Source of the DNA: Piscirickettsiaceae bacterium
GTDB taxonomy: Bacteria > Pseudomonadota > Gammaproteobacteria > Nitrosococcales > Methylophagaceae
NCBI GenBank assembly: GCA_030620285.1
Contig: JAUXFA010000014.1
Span: 1 to 11,764 of the forward strand
Reading direction: 5' to 3'
Length of the DNA: 11,764 nucleotides
Shown: positions 1 through 6,620 of the stretch, in pieces
Layout of the letters: every line of letters starts with the position of its first letter
How positions within the stretch are numbered: the first letter of the stretch is position 1
Translations under genes and position numbers: made by a program
Notes under the pieces: generated by a model
What the model was told of the DNA's origin: nothing
The model's input: only the letters and a program-made list of their open reading frames with translations
The model's database searches: none

Positions 1-104
1 AATCTGTCATTATATTTATCAATGTAGCTATTTATATCATATTAATAGTTTGTTAATGTATATTAAGGTAGTCTCACAATTATACGAGCCCATGGAGCGT
101 TCAC

Positions 105-545
105 ATGTTAGAAAATATAGCGTTAGGAATTTTGTGCTTCAGTTTTATCACTGTATTTTACGGCATCATAGTTATTCACGATATACCATACGAAATAGCG
201 AAACATCGCAATCACCCTCACCTTGATGCCATTCATGTTGCTGGCTGGGTCAGCTTATTAACCCTTCATATTTTATGGCCCTTTATCTGGATTTGGTCAA
301 CACTATATCGTGAAGATCGTGGCTGGGGCTTTTCAAATGAACCAGGTGAAGAAAATCCTTTGTCTGAACTAGAAAATAAATTGGCAACTCTAACAACTCG
401 CCTCGATACTTTTGAACAATCAGCTGCTGAAGCTAAAGTTCAAGTAGAGGCTGAAACAGCAATAATGAATCCTTTAGAAGATGTTCAAGAGTCAGAGTCA
501 TTAATTGAGCCCGAATTGAATGATGATGAAGTGGAGAATAAATAA
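105..545 (+). CDS. yiaW: DUF3302 inner-membrane protein, YiaW/YibI-like
   Basis: Small inner-membrane protein of the DUF3302 family, whose molecular function is not established. Two hydrophobic segments are visible, about residues 5-24 and 45-67. Between them is the family's highly conserved stretch: HDIPY at 25-29, the H-R-N-H-P-H run at 34-39 and DAIHVAGWVSL at 41-51. A second conserved block, LYREDRGWG, is at 68-76. After it comes an acidic, probably coiled-coil tail (about 80-146) rich in Glu, which makes the protein longer than the roughly 107 residues I recall for E. coli YiaW. The ATG at 105 has a GGAG Shine-Dalgarno sequence at 94-97, 7 bases away. The stop overlaps the start of the HlyD-family gene (TAATG), so the two are translationally coupled, as in the yiaWV and yibIH pairs. 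The family call is secure; the symbol is by analogy. Confidence 0.9.
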   Translation: MLENIALGILCFSFITVFYGIIVIHDIPYEIAKHRNHPHLDAIHVAGWVSLLTLHILWPFIWIWSTLYREDRGWGFSNEPGEENPLSELENKLATLTTRLDTFEQSAAEAKVQVEAETAIMNPLEDVQESESLIEPELNDDEVENK

Positions 546-1687
546 TGGATTTACTACTTATTCTTACTTATGCCGCGTTTTGTATCACTATTTTCAAAGT
601 ATTTAAAATTCCTCTTAATAAATGGTCAGTCCCAACCGCCGTACTCGGTGGCGTGATTCTTATCGGTGCTCTGATCTTCACAATGAACTATAACCACCCT
701 TACTCTGAAGTAAGTCGTGTATATTTTGTCACCACACCGATAGTTCCAGCTGTTACAGGAACGGTGATTGAAGTACCCGTTCAAGGTAATACCCAAGTAA
801 CAAAAGGGGATGTTTTATTCAAACTAGATCCTACACCTTTTGAAGCAAAAGTGGCTCAGAAAGAAGCCTCATTAGCTGATGCGATGCAATCTTCTGTTCC
901 CAAACTAAAAGCTAGCTTAGATGCTGCTACTGCATCTGTATCCAAAATGGTTGCTGAGCGTGATCGGGCACAATTAGAAGTTAATCGTAACAAGCGACTA
1001 GTTGAACAGAAAGCAGGTACTCAACGTGAACTTGATCGCTGGTTAAAGGAACTTAGCAAATGGCAAGCGGCAGTCAAGGAGGCTCAAGCGAAACGAACAC
1101 AGGCTAAAGTTGAAATTGATGCCGAAGTGGGTGGTGAAAATACACTTGTAGCCAGAGTGCGCGCTGAATTAGCAAAAGCACAGTTTGATTTAGACCAAAC
1201 TATAATACGTGCGCCAACAGATGGGTATGTCATTCAAAACACACTACGTCCGGGTATGAGAGCTGCTTCTTTACCACTTAGACCTGTCATGATTTTTGTA
1301 CATAATGAATCTCATTATTATGTAGCATGGTTTAGACAAAATAGTTTATTGCGACTAGAGGTGGGGAATGAAGCAGAGGTCGCTTTTGATGGCGTTCCTG
1401 GCCAAGTATTTTCTGGTGAAATTGATCAAGTTTGGCCGGTAATGCAAGAAGGTCAGGTGCAAGCATCCGGAGATCTGTTTAACTTCACGCGTTCAACAAG
1501 ACCAGGCCGTGTACCCGTATTAATCAAAATCACTGACCCTGACTATCAGCAATATATTAATACAATTCCTGGTGGTGCTTATGCCCAAACAGCTGTCTAT
1601 TCTGAACACTTTCATCACGTAGCAATAATGCGGAAAATCTTGCTCAGAATGTCAGCATGGATGAATTATATCTTCCCTTTTCATTAA
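545..1687 (+). CDS. yiaV: HlyD-family membrane fusion protein, YiaV/YibH-like
   Basis: Periplasmic adaptor (membrane fusion protein) of the HlyD/EmrA type, which normally links an inner-membrane transporter to an outer-membrane channel. Two hydrophobic stretches lie near the N-terminus, about residues 3-20 and 29-48. The first half of the biotinyl-lipoyl domain covers about 65-100 (PIVPAVTGTVIEVPV, then GDVLFKLDPTPFEAKV). An Ala/Lys/Glu-rich alpha hairpin follows at about 100-218. The second lipoyl half is marked by IIRAPTDGYV at 220-229, and a beta-barrel domain runs to about 335. The ATG overlaps the stop of the DUF3302 gene, the usual partner of this subfamily. The 380-residue length is normal. 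The substrate is unknown and no transporter gene is adjacent. A NodT-type outer-membrane channel encoded on the other strand at 3627-5213 is a plausible partner, but that is inference from proximity. Confidence 0.92.
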   Translation: MDLLLILTYAAFCITIFKVFKIPLNKWSVPTAVLGGVILIGALIFTMNYNHPYSEVSRVYFVTTPIVPAVTGTVIEVPVQGNTQVTKGDVLFKLDPTPFEAKVAQKEASLADAMQSSVPKLKASLDAATASVSKMVAERDRAQLEVNRNKRLVEQKAGTQRELDRWLKELSKWQAAVKEAQAKRTQAKVEIDAEVGGENTLVARVRAELAKAQFDLDQTIIRAPTDGYVIQNTLRPGMRAASLPLRPVMIFVHNESHYYVAWFRQNSLLRLEVGNEAEVAFDGVPGQVFSGEIDQVWPVMQEGQVQASGDLFNFTRSTRPGRVPVLIKITDPDYQQYINTIPGGAYAQTAVYSEHFHHVAIMRKILLRMSAWMNYIFPFH

Positions 1688-1726
1688 TGTAATCGTTAAG
1701 TAAGTCAGAGAGAAAGTAGTCTAATA

Positions 1727-2404
1727 ATGCCAAATACTGCCGAGCGTATTCAGCAAGGTAATTTTATCTATATGCTAATTGGCTTGCTGATGTTGCTTGT
1801 GCTTGCCCCTACCTTTAGCAAACACTTTCCTGATAATACGGGTCTGGGCATTCAACTTACCTTTATGTCCATTATGGTCATTGGTGTCTGGAGCTTACAG
1901 GGAAATAAAAGATGGTTTTCTGCAGGTCTCAGCCTTGCCATATCTGGTGTTGTTCTATCCGCTATCAACTTTTTTATTCAATCAACAAATATTCAGCTGT
2001 TAAGTTTATGCATAGTGCTAATATTTTGTATATTGTCAGCTGTTATAGCAATGCGACAGATCCTTTTTAGTGGTCGAATAACAACTAACAAACTTGTCGG
2101 TTCTGTTTGTATTTATCTGTTACTCGGTATTATTTGGGCTTTATTATATTTGTTCATCGATTTACTAACAGTGAATGCTTTCAACGGAGTCTTAATACAT
2201 TCTGGCTATCAAGCAATATGGGAATACATTTATTTTAGCTTTGTTACTCTCACTACATTAGGCTATGGCGACATCAGTCCCGTAAATGAGGTTGCACGCT
2301 CTCTGGTCTATCTTGAAGCTATCTGCGGTCAGTTTTACATAGCAATTCTGGTTGCTAGTCTTGTTGGTGCCCATATGTCAGAACAGGCAAAAAAGAAAAA
2401 TTAG
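1727..2404 (+). CDS. Six-segment potassium channel family protein
   Basis: Inner-membrane ion channel of the voltage-gated-like potassium channel superfamily (Ion_trans_2 pore domain). The K+ selectivity filter TLGYGD is at residues 177-182, with a pore helix before it (about 163-176). The last transmembrane helix is at about 193-215. Four further hydrophobic segments (about 13-30, 40-57, 64-83, 88-108) precede the outer pore helix at about 122-145, giving six segments in total. The segment in the S4 position lacks the regularly spaced arginines of true voltage sensors, so voltage gating is unlikely. No C-terminal RCK/TrkA domain is present: the protein ends about 10 residues after the last helix with a short lysine-rich tail. 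The gene starts 39 bases after the HlyD-family gene and is probably co-transcribed with it. Its Shine-Dalgarno sequence is weak. The stop is 3 bases from that of the convergent antiporter gene. Confidence 0.9.
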   Translation: MPNTAERIQQGNFIYMLIGLLMLLVLAPTFSKHFPDNTGLGIQLTFMSIMVIGVWSLQGNKRWFSAGLSLAISGVVLSAINFFIQSTNIQLLSLCIVLIFCILSAVIAMRQILFSGRITTNKLVGSVCIYLLLGIIWALLYLFIDLLTVNAFNGVLIHSGYQAIWEYIYFSFVTLTTLGYGDISPVNEVARSLVYLEAICGQFYIAILVASLVGAHMSEQAKKKN

Positions 2405-2407
2405 TTA

Positions 2408-3613
2408 TTAACTGTTTTTCGCTAACAATTTCGTAAATGGCACTGCCGTTATACCATGTAGAATCACACTCAATGTTATAGTCAAAACGATAACTGACAT
2501 AATCGTTTCATTGCCTGCCACACCCAATTCATCCATGACAATTAGTAAATACAATACTGAGGCAATACCTCTAGGGCCGAACCAACCAATAAACAGTTTG
2601 GTTTTCAAATCAAAGCCTGTTCCTGTTAAGGAAATAAAAACCGGTATCATCCTAATAATAGTTAAACTCAATAAAGCATAGAGCAGGTGGTTCAAGGACC
2701 ATATTTCAGAAGCAACTGGGATTGCTGTCATACCGAAGATTAAAAACACAAACAAAGACAGTTGTAAGCCTTCCGCCTCTCCAAATTCTTGCATCGTTTC
2801 ACGGATATTCTCAGACCTAACACCGAGAAATAAACCACCACAAAATGCTGCTATAAAACCATTTCCATGCAAAAGCTCGGCAAAAACAAAAGCTAAAATG
2901 GCTAATGCAACTACAGCAAGTCTGTGGAATAGAGGGTCCATCCAATCAATACTTGAGAAGAACTCAATAGCTCTGCCACCCAGCAATCCGACTAAAATCC
3001 CTACTATTGGTCCAATGGTTAATTGTTCAAGCATGAAAATACCCCAACCACTATCCATGTGTTGATTTGCACCTTGAGCTACTGCTAAAAAAGCGATACA
3101 CATAAATATTGGGGGCAATGCGATTCCATCATTTAGCCCACTTTCGATACTAATTGAGCGTCGGATATTTTCTGGTACTTGAGGACTTTTAATTACAGCC
3201 TGTCCAAGAGCCGCATCAGTTGGTGACAATATGAGAGCCATTAGTGCAATAGCCCATAGACTCAGTGAGTCGAAAAGAGGAATTGCAAACAAGATCCCTA
3301 GCAGCATTGTTAGTGGTAGGCCAATCCCTAATAATCTAGCCGCTGTTTTTGTTTTCGATTGTCTTATTTCACTTAGTTTAATTTGAGTTGCATCAACAAA
3401 TAAAATAATCACTAATGTGATTTCAGCTAACAACTTAACGGCACCTGCTTCAATGTGTAACGCAAACAAACCCAAAACCATAGGGCTGACCAGAACGCCT
3501 ATTGCCATAAACACCATTGGCCCAGATATAACTGAACGTTCAGATAACTTTGAGAACAGTCCATAAATGAAGATTAGTAACGCAGTAAAAATTAACACTG
3601 GATGGTCATGCAT
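2408..3613 (-). CDS. Cation:proton antiporter (CPA1, Na+/H+ exchanger family)
   Basis: Inner-membrane Na+(K+)/H+ exchanger of the monovalent cation:proton antiporter-1 family. The 401 residues are almost wholly hydrophobic, with about 11-13 transmembrane segments. Family marks are the S-P-T-D motif at 130-133 (unwound ion-binding helix), the E-S-G-L-N-D-G motif at 157-163 containing the Asn-Asp pair typical of electroneutral CPA1 members, and GWFGPRGIAS at 343-352 with the conserved Arg348. There is no cytoplasmic regulatory domain. The start is supported by a strong Shine-Dalgarno sequence (AGGAAGGGG, complement of 3620-3628) that overlaps the stop of the upstream efflux gene. The two genes are therefore one operon with coupled translation. 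Its role is probably pH or sodium homeostasis. Ion specificity cannot be read from sequence, and K+/H+ exchange is also possible. Confidence 0.92.
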   Translation of the reverse strand: MHDHPVLIFTALLIFIYGLFSKLSERSVISGPMVFMAIGVLVSPMVLGLFALHIEAGAVKLLAEITLVIILFVDATQIKLSEIRQSKTKTAARLLGIGLPLTMLLGILFAIPLFDSLSLWAIALMALILSPTDAALGQAVIKSPQVPENIRRSISIESGLNDGIALPPIFMCIAFLAVAQGANQHMDSGWGIFMLEQLTIGPIVGILVGLLGGRAIEFFSSIDWMDPLFHRLAVVALAILAFVFAELLHGNGFIAAFCGGLFLGVRSENIRETMQEFGEAEGLQLSLFVFLIFGMTAIPVASEIWSLNHLLYALLSLTIIRMIPVFISLTGTGFDLKTKLFIGWFGPRGIASVLYLLIVMDELGVAGNETIMSVIVLTITLSVILHGITAVPFTKLLAKNS

Positions 3614-3626
3614 ATTTTACCCCTTC

Positions 3627-5213
3627 CTACCAGTCAGCTTTACGATTGTTTTCATCATTAGAATCTGACAAGTCTTCAGTGATTAATTTGCCCCAGTCAG
3701 TACGCTCACTCATTTCCTTCTGGTTGACCTCAGCAATGAAGTTTTTATTACCTGCGACCTGCCATCCGCCGCCCAATGCTTTATAGAGTGTAATAAGGTT
3801 CACTGCGACATCACCTTGTCTGGCTGTAAATACATCTTGTTGCCCTACTAATACTTTCTGCGTGTCTAATACTCGTTGATAATCTGCAGCACCATCTCGA
3901 TACTGTACAAGCGCTAGATCAACAGATTTTTTTGCAACATCGACACTCTCACGAAGAAGAACTACTTGTTCTTGAGATCTGATGAAGCCAACAAGTGCAT
4001 CTTCAACTTCTCTTGATGCTTCTAGTACCGTATTTTGATAGGCAACGATTAACTGCTGTAAGCGTGCATCTTGAACCCGTACATTATTCTTTATCCGACC
4101 ATAGTTAAGAATATTCCACGATAAGCTTGGGCCGGCAAATGTTTCAAGACTATCTGCCTGAAATATGTCTCCCAAATTACTATCAAAGGTATCACTACCT
4201 CGAAGTCCAATCGATCCAGTCAGGCTAAAGTGTGGATACAATTCGGCTTCTGCAATACCAATCCGTGCACTTTGAGCTGCAGTCTGAAATTCTGCTCGTC
4301 TTACATCGGGTCTTCGTCGCAATAATTCAGCGGGTATACCAACAGCTACTTCTGCTAAAGCCGCAGGAATAGTCCCTTCTTCTACCAATACTTTATCTAT
4401 ACTCCCTGGTGGCATGCCTAGCAAGGTGCTCAATGCATGCTTAGATTGTTGCAATCCTATTTCAAGGGCAGGAATAGATGCTTGAGTATTTAACAATAGT
4501 GCACGAGCCTGATGAACATCCAGCTCAGTTGTCACACCATTTTCAAAACGTATATCAGCTATTTTTAAACTATTTTGTTGAATTTCAACATTTGATTTAG
4601 CTATCAATAAGCGCTGCTCAAATGTACGGATCTGAGTATAAGCAGATGCAACACCTGCTGTCAGACTCACCATAACATCATCATAATCAGCAATTGTAAC
4701 CAACATGTCTGCATCAGCAGCTTCAATACCACGCTGAAAACGTCCCCAAATATCCATTTCCCAGCCAATATCAAAACCAGCATTTAAATCAAGAAATGAA
4801 TCGTCTGCGGCAGCTGAGAAATTTGGTTGATTCTCGCTGAGGCCCACATGTGAAAGCCCAGCCCTTGCTTGTTGATGTTGAGGATATGTATTGCCAACCG
4901 CTATACCAAGCCTAGCTCTGGCTTCCAGTATTCGAATACCAGCAATTTGCAGTGGAAGGTTCTGTTTGTATGCTGTGTCTATCAGTGAATTTAATACCTC
5001 ATCATTAAAGACTGACCACCACTTCTCATAATCGAACCTCTCACTAGAGGAAGCATTCTCTGCCGTTTCTGACCACTGTTCAGCAACTGGAGCATCAGGG
5101 CGAGTATATTCAGGACCGACCATCTGGCATCCTGAAAGCACGCCTATTAAACATGAAACCGTCAGAATATCTCTTATCTGAAATGGTGTTTGCTCGGTTA
5201 TTCTGTCCGCCAT
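3627..5213 (-). CDS. Outer-membrane efflux lipoprotein, NodT/OprM family
   Basis: Outer-membrane channel of the TolC superfamily (two OEP domains, NodT subfamily), the exit duct of tripartite efflux systems. The signal peptide ends in a lipobox, L-S-G-C, with lipidated Cys29. It is followed by the typical VGPEYTRPDAP block at 32-42. Further marks are W-E-M-D-I-W-G-R-F at 151-159, the hallmark IPAELLRRRPDVRRAE at 293-308, SWNILNYGRIKNNV at 365-378 and the repeat-equivalent YQNTVLEASREVEDAL at 392-407. The start at 5213 has AAGGA 6 bases upstream (complement of 5220-5224) and is the only Met before the lipid Cys, although the leader's N-terminal part is rather long and includes acidic residues. 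A polar tail of about 44 residues follows the usual GGGW end (481-484). No pump gene is adjacent; the next gene of the operon is the CPA1 antiporter. Confidence 0.94.
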   Translation of the reverse strand: MADRITEQTPFQIRDILTVSCLIGVLSGCQMVGPEYTRPDAPVAEQWSETAENASSSERFDYEKWWSVFNDEVLNSLIDTAYKQNLPLQIAGIRILEARARLGIAVGNTYPQHQQARAGLSHVGLSENQPNFSAAADDSFLDLNAGFDIGWEMDIWGRFQRGIEAADADMLVTIADYDDVMVSLTAGVASAYTQIRTFEQRLLIAKSNVEIQQNSLKIADIRFENGVTTELDVHQARALLLNTQASIPALEIGLQQSKHALSTLLGMPPGSIDKVLVEEGTIPAALAEVAVGIPAELLRRRPDVRRAEFQTAAQSARIGIAEAELYPHFSLTGSIGLRGSDTFDSNLGDIFQADSLETFAGPSLSWNILNYGRIKNNVRVQDARLQQLIVAYQNTVLEASREVEDALVGFIRSQEQVVLLRESVDVAKKSVDLALVQYRDGAADYQRVLDTQKVLVGQQDVFTARQGDVAVNLITLYKALGGGWQVAGNKNFIAEVNQKEMSERTDWGKLITEDLSDSNDENNRKADW

Positions 5214-5246
5214 GATGAATCCTTAAACATCGAGATAGTTAAACTG

Positions 5247-5252
5247 ATTATA
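5247..5252 (-). promoter_or_regulatory. Candidate -10 element for the efflux/antiporter operon
   Basis: On the - strand the hexamer here is a perfect TATAAT. It would place a transcript start near 5240, about 27 bases before the ATG of the outer-membrane lipoprotein gene and just upstream of its AAGGA ribosome site. No good -35 hexamer lies 16-18 bases away, so an activator may be needed. This is a sequence match only. Confidence 0.4.
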
Positions 5253-5276
5253 ACCAGCTTATGAACATCTTAATAG

Positions 5277-5295
5277 TGCTCTAGCTATAAGAGCA
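5277..5295. promoter_or_regulatory. Inverted repeat upstream of the efflux operon, possible operator
   Basis: Perfect 6-base inverted arms (tgctct at 5277-5282 and agagca at 5290-5295) are separated by 7 bases. The site lies 25-43 bases upstream of the candidate TATAAT for the efflux gene, covering or flanking the -35 position. That suits binding of a dimeric regulator. It could equally be a small hairpin at the end of the upstream - strand gene, but there is no T-run, so it does not look like an intrinsic terminator. Confidence 0.3.
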
Positions 5296-5351
5296 TTTGG
5301 ATAAAAGTCATTACCTTCCAGTTTCAGGCACAGACAATGCATCCTTTATTG

Positions 5352-5801
5352 TTATCCAACGATATGCTTCTCACATTCAGGGTTAATACAACCTGGTGGA
5401 ACAGGTAATACTGCACAGTGACCACTATCCAACAGATCAACTCCATGCAAATACTGTGAAGGGCTTCCACAGGAACCACAGGTACGATTACCACAGTATT
5501 GACAGAACCATGGTGTTAATCCTGCTCTAACAGTCGACAATGCTTTATCGATAGCATCCGTTGTCCAAACCGATTTCAACCCTTTCACTACCAAATATCG
5601 ATCATCATCAATTTTGATGGATTGGTATGGATACTCTGGATTGCCACCACCAAGATACTTATCTGATCTGAATATGTTAATGAAATGACTAGATACTATT
5701 TTCTTACCACCAACCTGTTCAATAATCTTCTCACAGAATATGCATTTATCGTATTCGTAAGGTTCATATTCTAATTCAACATTTTCTTCACGTAATATCA
5801 T
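5352..5801 (-). CDS. Uncharacterised cysteine-rich, probably zinc-binding protein
   Basis: I do not recognise a named function. The 149-residue protein has a C-x2-C pair at Cys20/Cys23, then a tight cluster Cys100-x2-Cys103-x4-Cys108-x2-Cys111, and later Cys129, Cys138 and Cys143 (the last two within GCINPECEKH). Pairs of C-x2-C usually mean zinc-ribbon or rubredoxin-like knuckles, so one or two structural zinc sites are likely. The middle part (about 35-90) is soluble and mixed in composition. There is no signal peptide or membrane segment, so it is probably cytoplasmic. The ATG at 5801 is preceded by a purine-rich GGGG site about 9 bases upstream. The gene stands alone, 138 bases upstream of the efflux operon and next to the tRNA remnant, a common location for accessory genes. 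It is intact, so it is probably expressed. Confidence 0.7.
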   Translation of the reverse strand: MILREENVELEYEPYEYDKCIFCEKIIEQVGGKKIVSSHFINIFRSDKYLGGGNPEYPYQSIKIDDDRYLVVKGLKSVWTTDAIDKALSTVRAGLTPWFCQYCGNRTCGSCGSPSQYLHGVDLLDSGHCAVLPVPPGCINPECEKHIVG

Positions 5802-6033
5802 CGTTCAACACCCCTATGAACGTCTGTAATCGACTATTCTACAATTGTGATGTAACCATTGCCAGGACTGGCTTGTAATGGTGTGATTAATAGTCACAGG
5901 CCTAGAATGGGATAATGGTGATATGTATCATTTCAGTAGAGAATAATCATTCGTGAGTTTTGCGTGGATCAGTTGTGAACAGTTCTGCATTGTACTGTAT
6001 ATATCGCAACGAACGACACATATAATTACTTTA

Positions 6034-6108
6034 ATATCAATTACTTAACAGCTCAACCTCGGACTGTTAATCCGCAGGTCCCTGGTTCGAGTCCAGGTTG
6101 AGGAGCCA
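6034..6108 (+). tRNA. tRNA-Asn(GTT) remnant: 3' half intact, 5' half degenerate
   Basis: The 3' half is canonical. The anticodon loop has GTT at 6066-6068, and four of five anticodon-stem pairs form (6060-6063 with 6071-6074). A five-base variable loop is followed by a perfect T stem (CCTGG 6081-6085 with CCAGG 6093-6097) around TTCGAGT. The acceptor 3' strand TTGAGGA is at 6098-6104, discriminator G at 6105 and encoded CCA at 6106-6108. The matching 5' acceptor strand (TCCTCAA) is absent. At the position expected for a 75-base tRNA only TCAA (6037-6040) could pair, no D stem forms, and the 27-43 pair is a T-C mismatch. A short D-stem-like AGCTCA at 6050-6055 sits too close to the anticodon arm. 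It cannot be a working tRNA. The best reading is a tRNA 3' end left by site-specific integration (attR-like); a decayed copy from a tRNA-Asn array is the alternative. Confidence 0.75.
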
Positions 6109-6116
6109 AAAATACC

Positions 6117-6151
6117 AAAGCCTTAGCATTTTATGATGCTAAGGCTTTTTT
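6117..6151 (+). terminator. Rho-independent terminator after the tRNA-Asn remnant
   Basis: A perfect 13-base inverted repeat (arms 6117-6129 and 6136-6148) closes a 6-base loop, and the 3' arm runs into six T residues (6146-6151). It begins 8 bases after the CCA of the tRNA remnant, where the native terminator of a tRNA-Asn gene would be. This supports the view that the remnant and the terminator together are the original chromosomal 3' end of the gene. Confidence 0.9.
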
Positions 6152-6292
6152 ATTGGATCTTTTAAAACTGTGCAGACTTACTCATTATTAATGACAAATG
6201 TATGAAAAAATTGCTTACTAACGTAGAATATCTTAGTAGAGTTTGGGGTAATTACTATTTTAAGGCGCCTAAACTCAAGGAATCGAATACAA

Positions 6293-6583
6293 ATGATCAC
6301 TAAAAAGTTCTCTCTTCAAAAAGAAGATTTTGATAAAGAAGAACCACTCACTCGGCCAATCCAACGCAGGCAATCTAAAAGGCGCGAAACCATTCGTCGA
6401 CTTTCTCGACCAATGCTGCTTAATAATAGCGATATTAGAACCTTGCGCCATGTCGATAAAGACAGAATCATTCTACTTAGAATGACTCACCGTAGACATC
6501 AGGATAGACGCATCTCAAAACCGAAGTTATTAAGTGTTGATGAGATTAAAATTCTTCGTCGCAAACCAAAGTCGAGCCTGTGA
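6293..6583 (+). CDS. Small very basic protein with an internal repeat, unknown function
   Basis: No family is recognised. The 96-residue protein is rich in Arg and Lys and contains a duplicated 19-residue motif. Copy 1 is residues 35-53 (RRLSRPMLLNNSDIRTLRH) and copy 2 is 72-90 (RRISKPKLLSVDEIKILRR), with 9 identities and most other positions conservative (L/I, R/K, D/E). The consensus is R-R-aliphatic-S-basic-P-x-L-L, four polar-type positions, then I-basic-x-L-R-basic. The linker (54-71) is also basic. There is no signal peptide, cysteine or membrane segment. High charge suggests nucleic-acid or ribosome contact, but this is only inference. The ATG at 6293 follows AAGGA at 6277-6281. The gene lies between the tRNA terminator and the convergent manB gene, 37 bases from the manB stop. 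The maintained repeat argues for a real gene. Confidence 0.6.
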   Translation: MITKKFSLQKEDFDKEEPLTRPIQRRQSKRRETIRRLSRPMLLNNSDIRTLRHVDKDRIILLRMTHRRHQDRRISKPKLLSVDEIKILRRKPKSSL

Positions 6584-6620
6584 TTGAACCTTTAATCCAG
6601 TCATACACTCAAGCCGTGTC

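Larger units (their letters stand above)
5802..6292. other. Intergenic region around a tRNA-Asn remnant
   Basis: About 490 bases without a credible protein gene. It holds the start region of the cysteine-rich gene (left end, - strand), an imperfect inverted repeat at 5855-5882 (ACCATTGCCA against TGGC and AATGGT with a 4-base bulge), the tRNA-Asn 3' half, its terminator, and the leader of the small basic protein (right end, + strand). That leader contains AAGGA at 6277-6281. I see no integrase fragment, no insertion-sequence ends and no second copy of the tRNA segment. Confidence 0.6.

Noticed and set aside
1797..2003. 68-codon frame inside the K+ channel gene
   Set aside because: Same-strand out-of-frame shadow; the main frame has the selectivity filter and membrane segments.
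5855..5882. Imperfect inverted repeat as an intrinsic terminator
   Set aside because: The stem is broken by a 4-base bulge and no T-run follows on either strand; it is mentioned only as part of the intergenic region.
5990..6012. CTGTATATAT-like half of a LexA (SOS) box
   Set aside because: The second half (ACAG at the proper spacing) is missing, and no damage-response gene follows.
6050..6108. Functional tRNA-Asn gene
   Set aside because: No 5' acceptor strand complementary to TTGAGGA and no D arm can be found within a normal tRNA length upstream of the anticodon arm.
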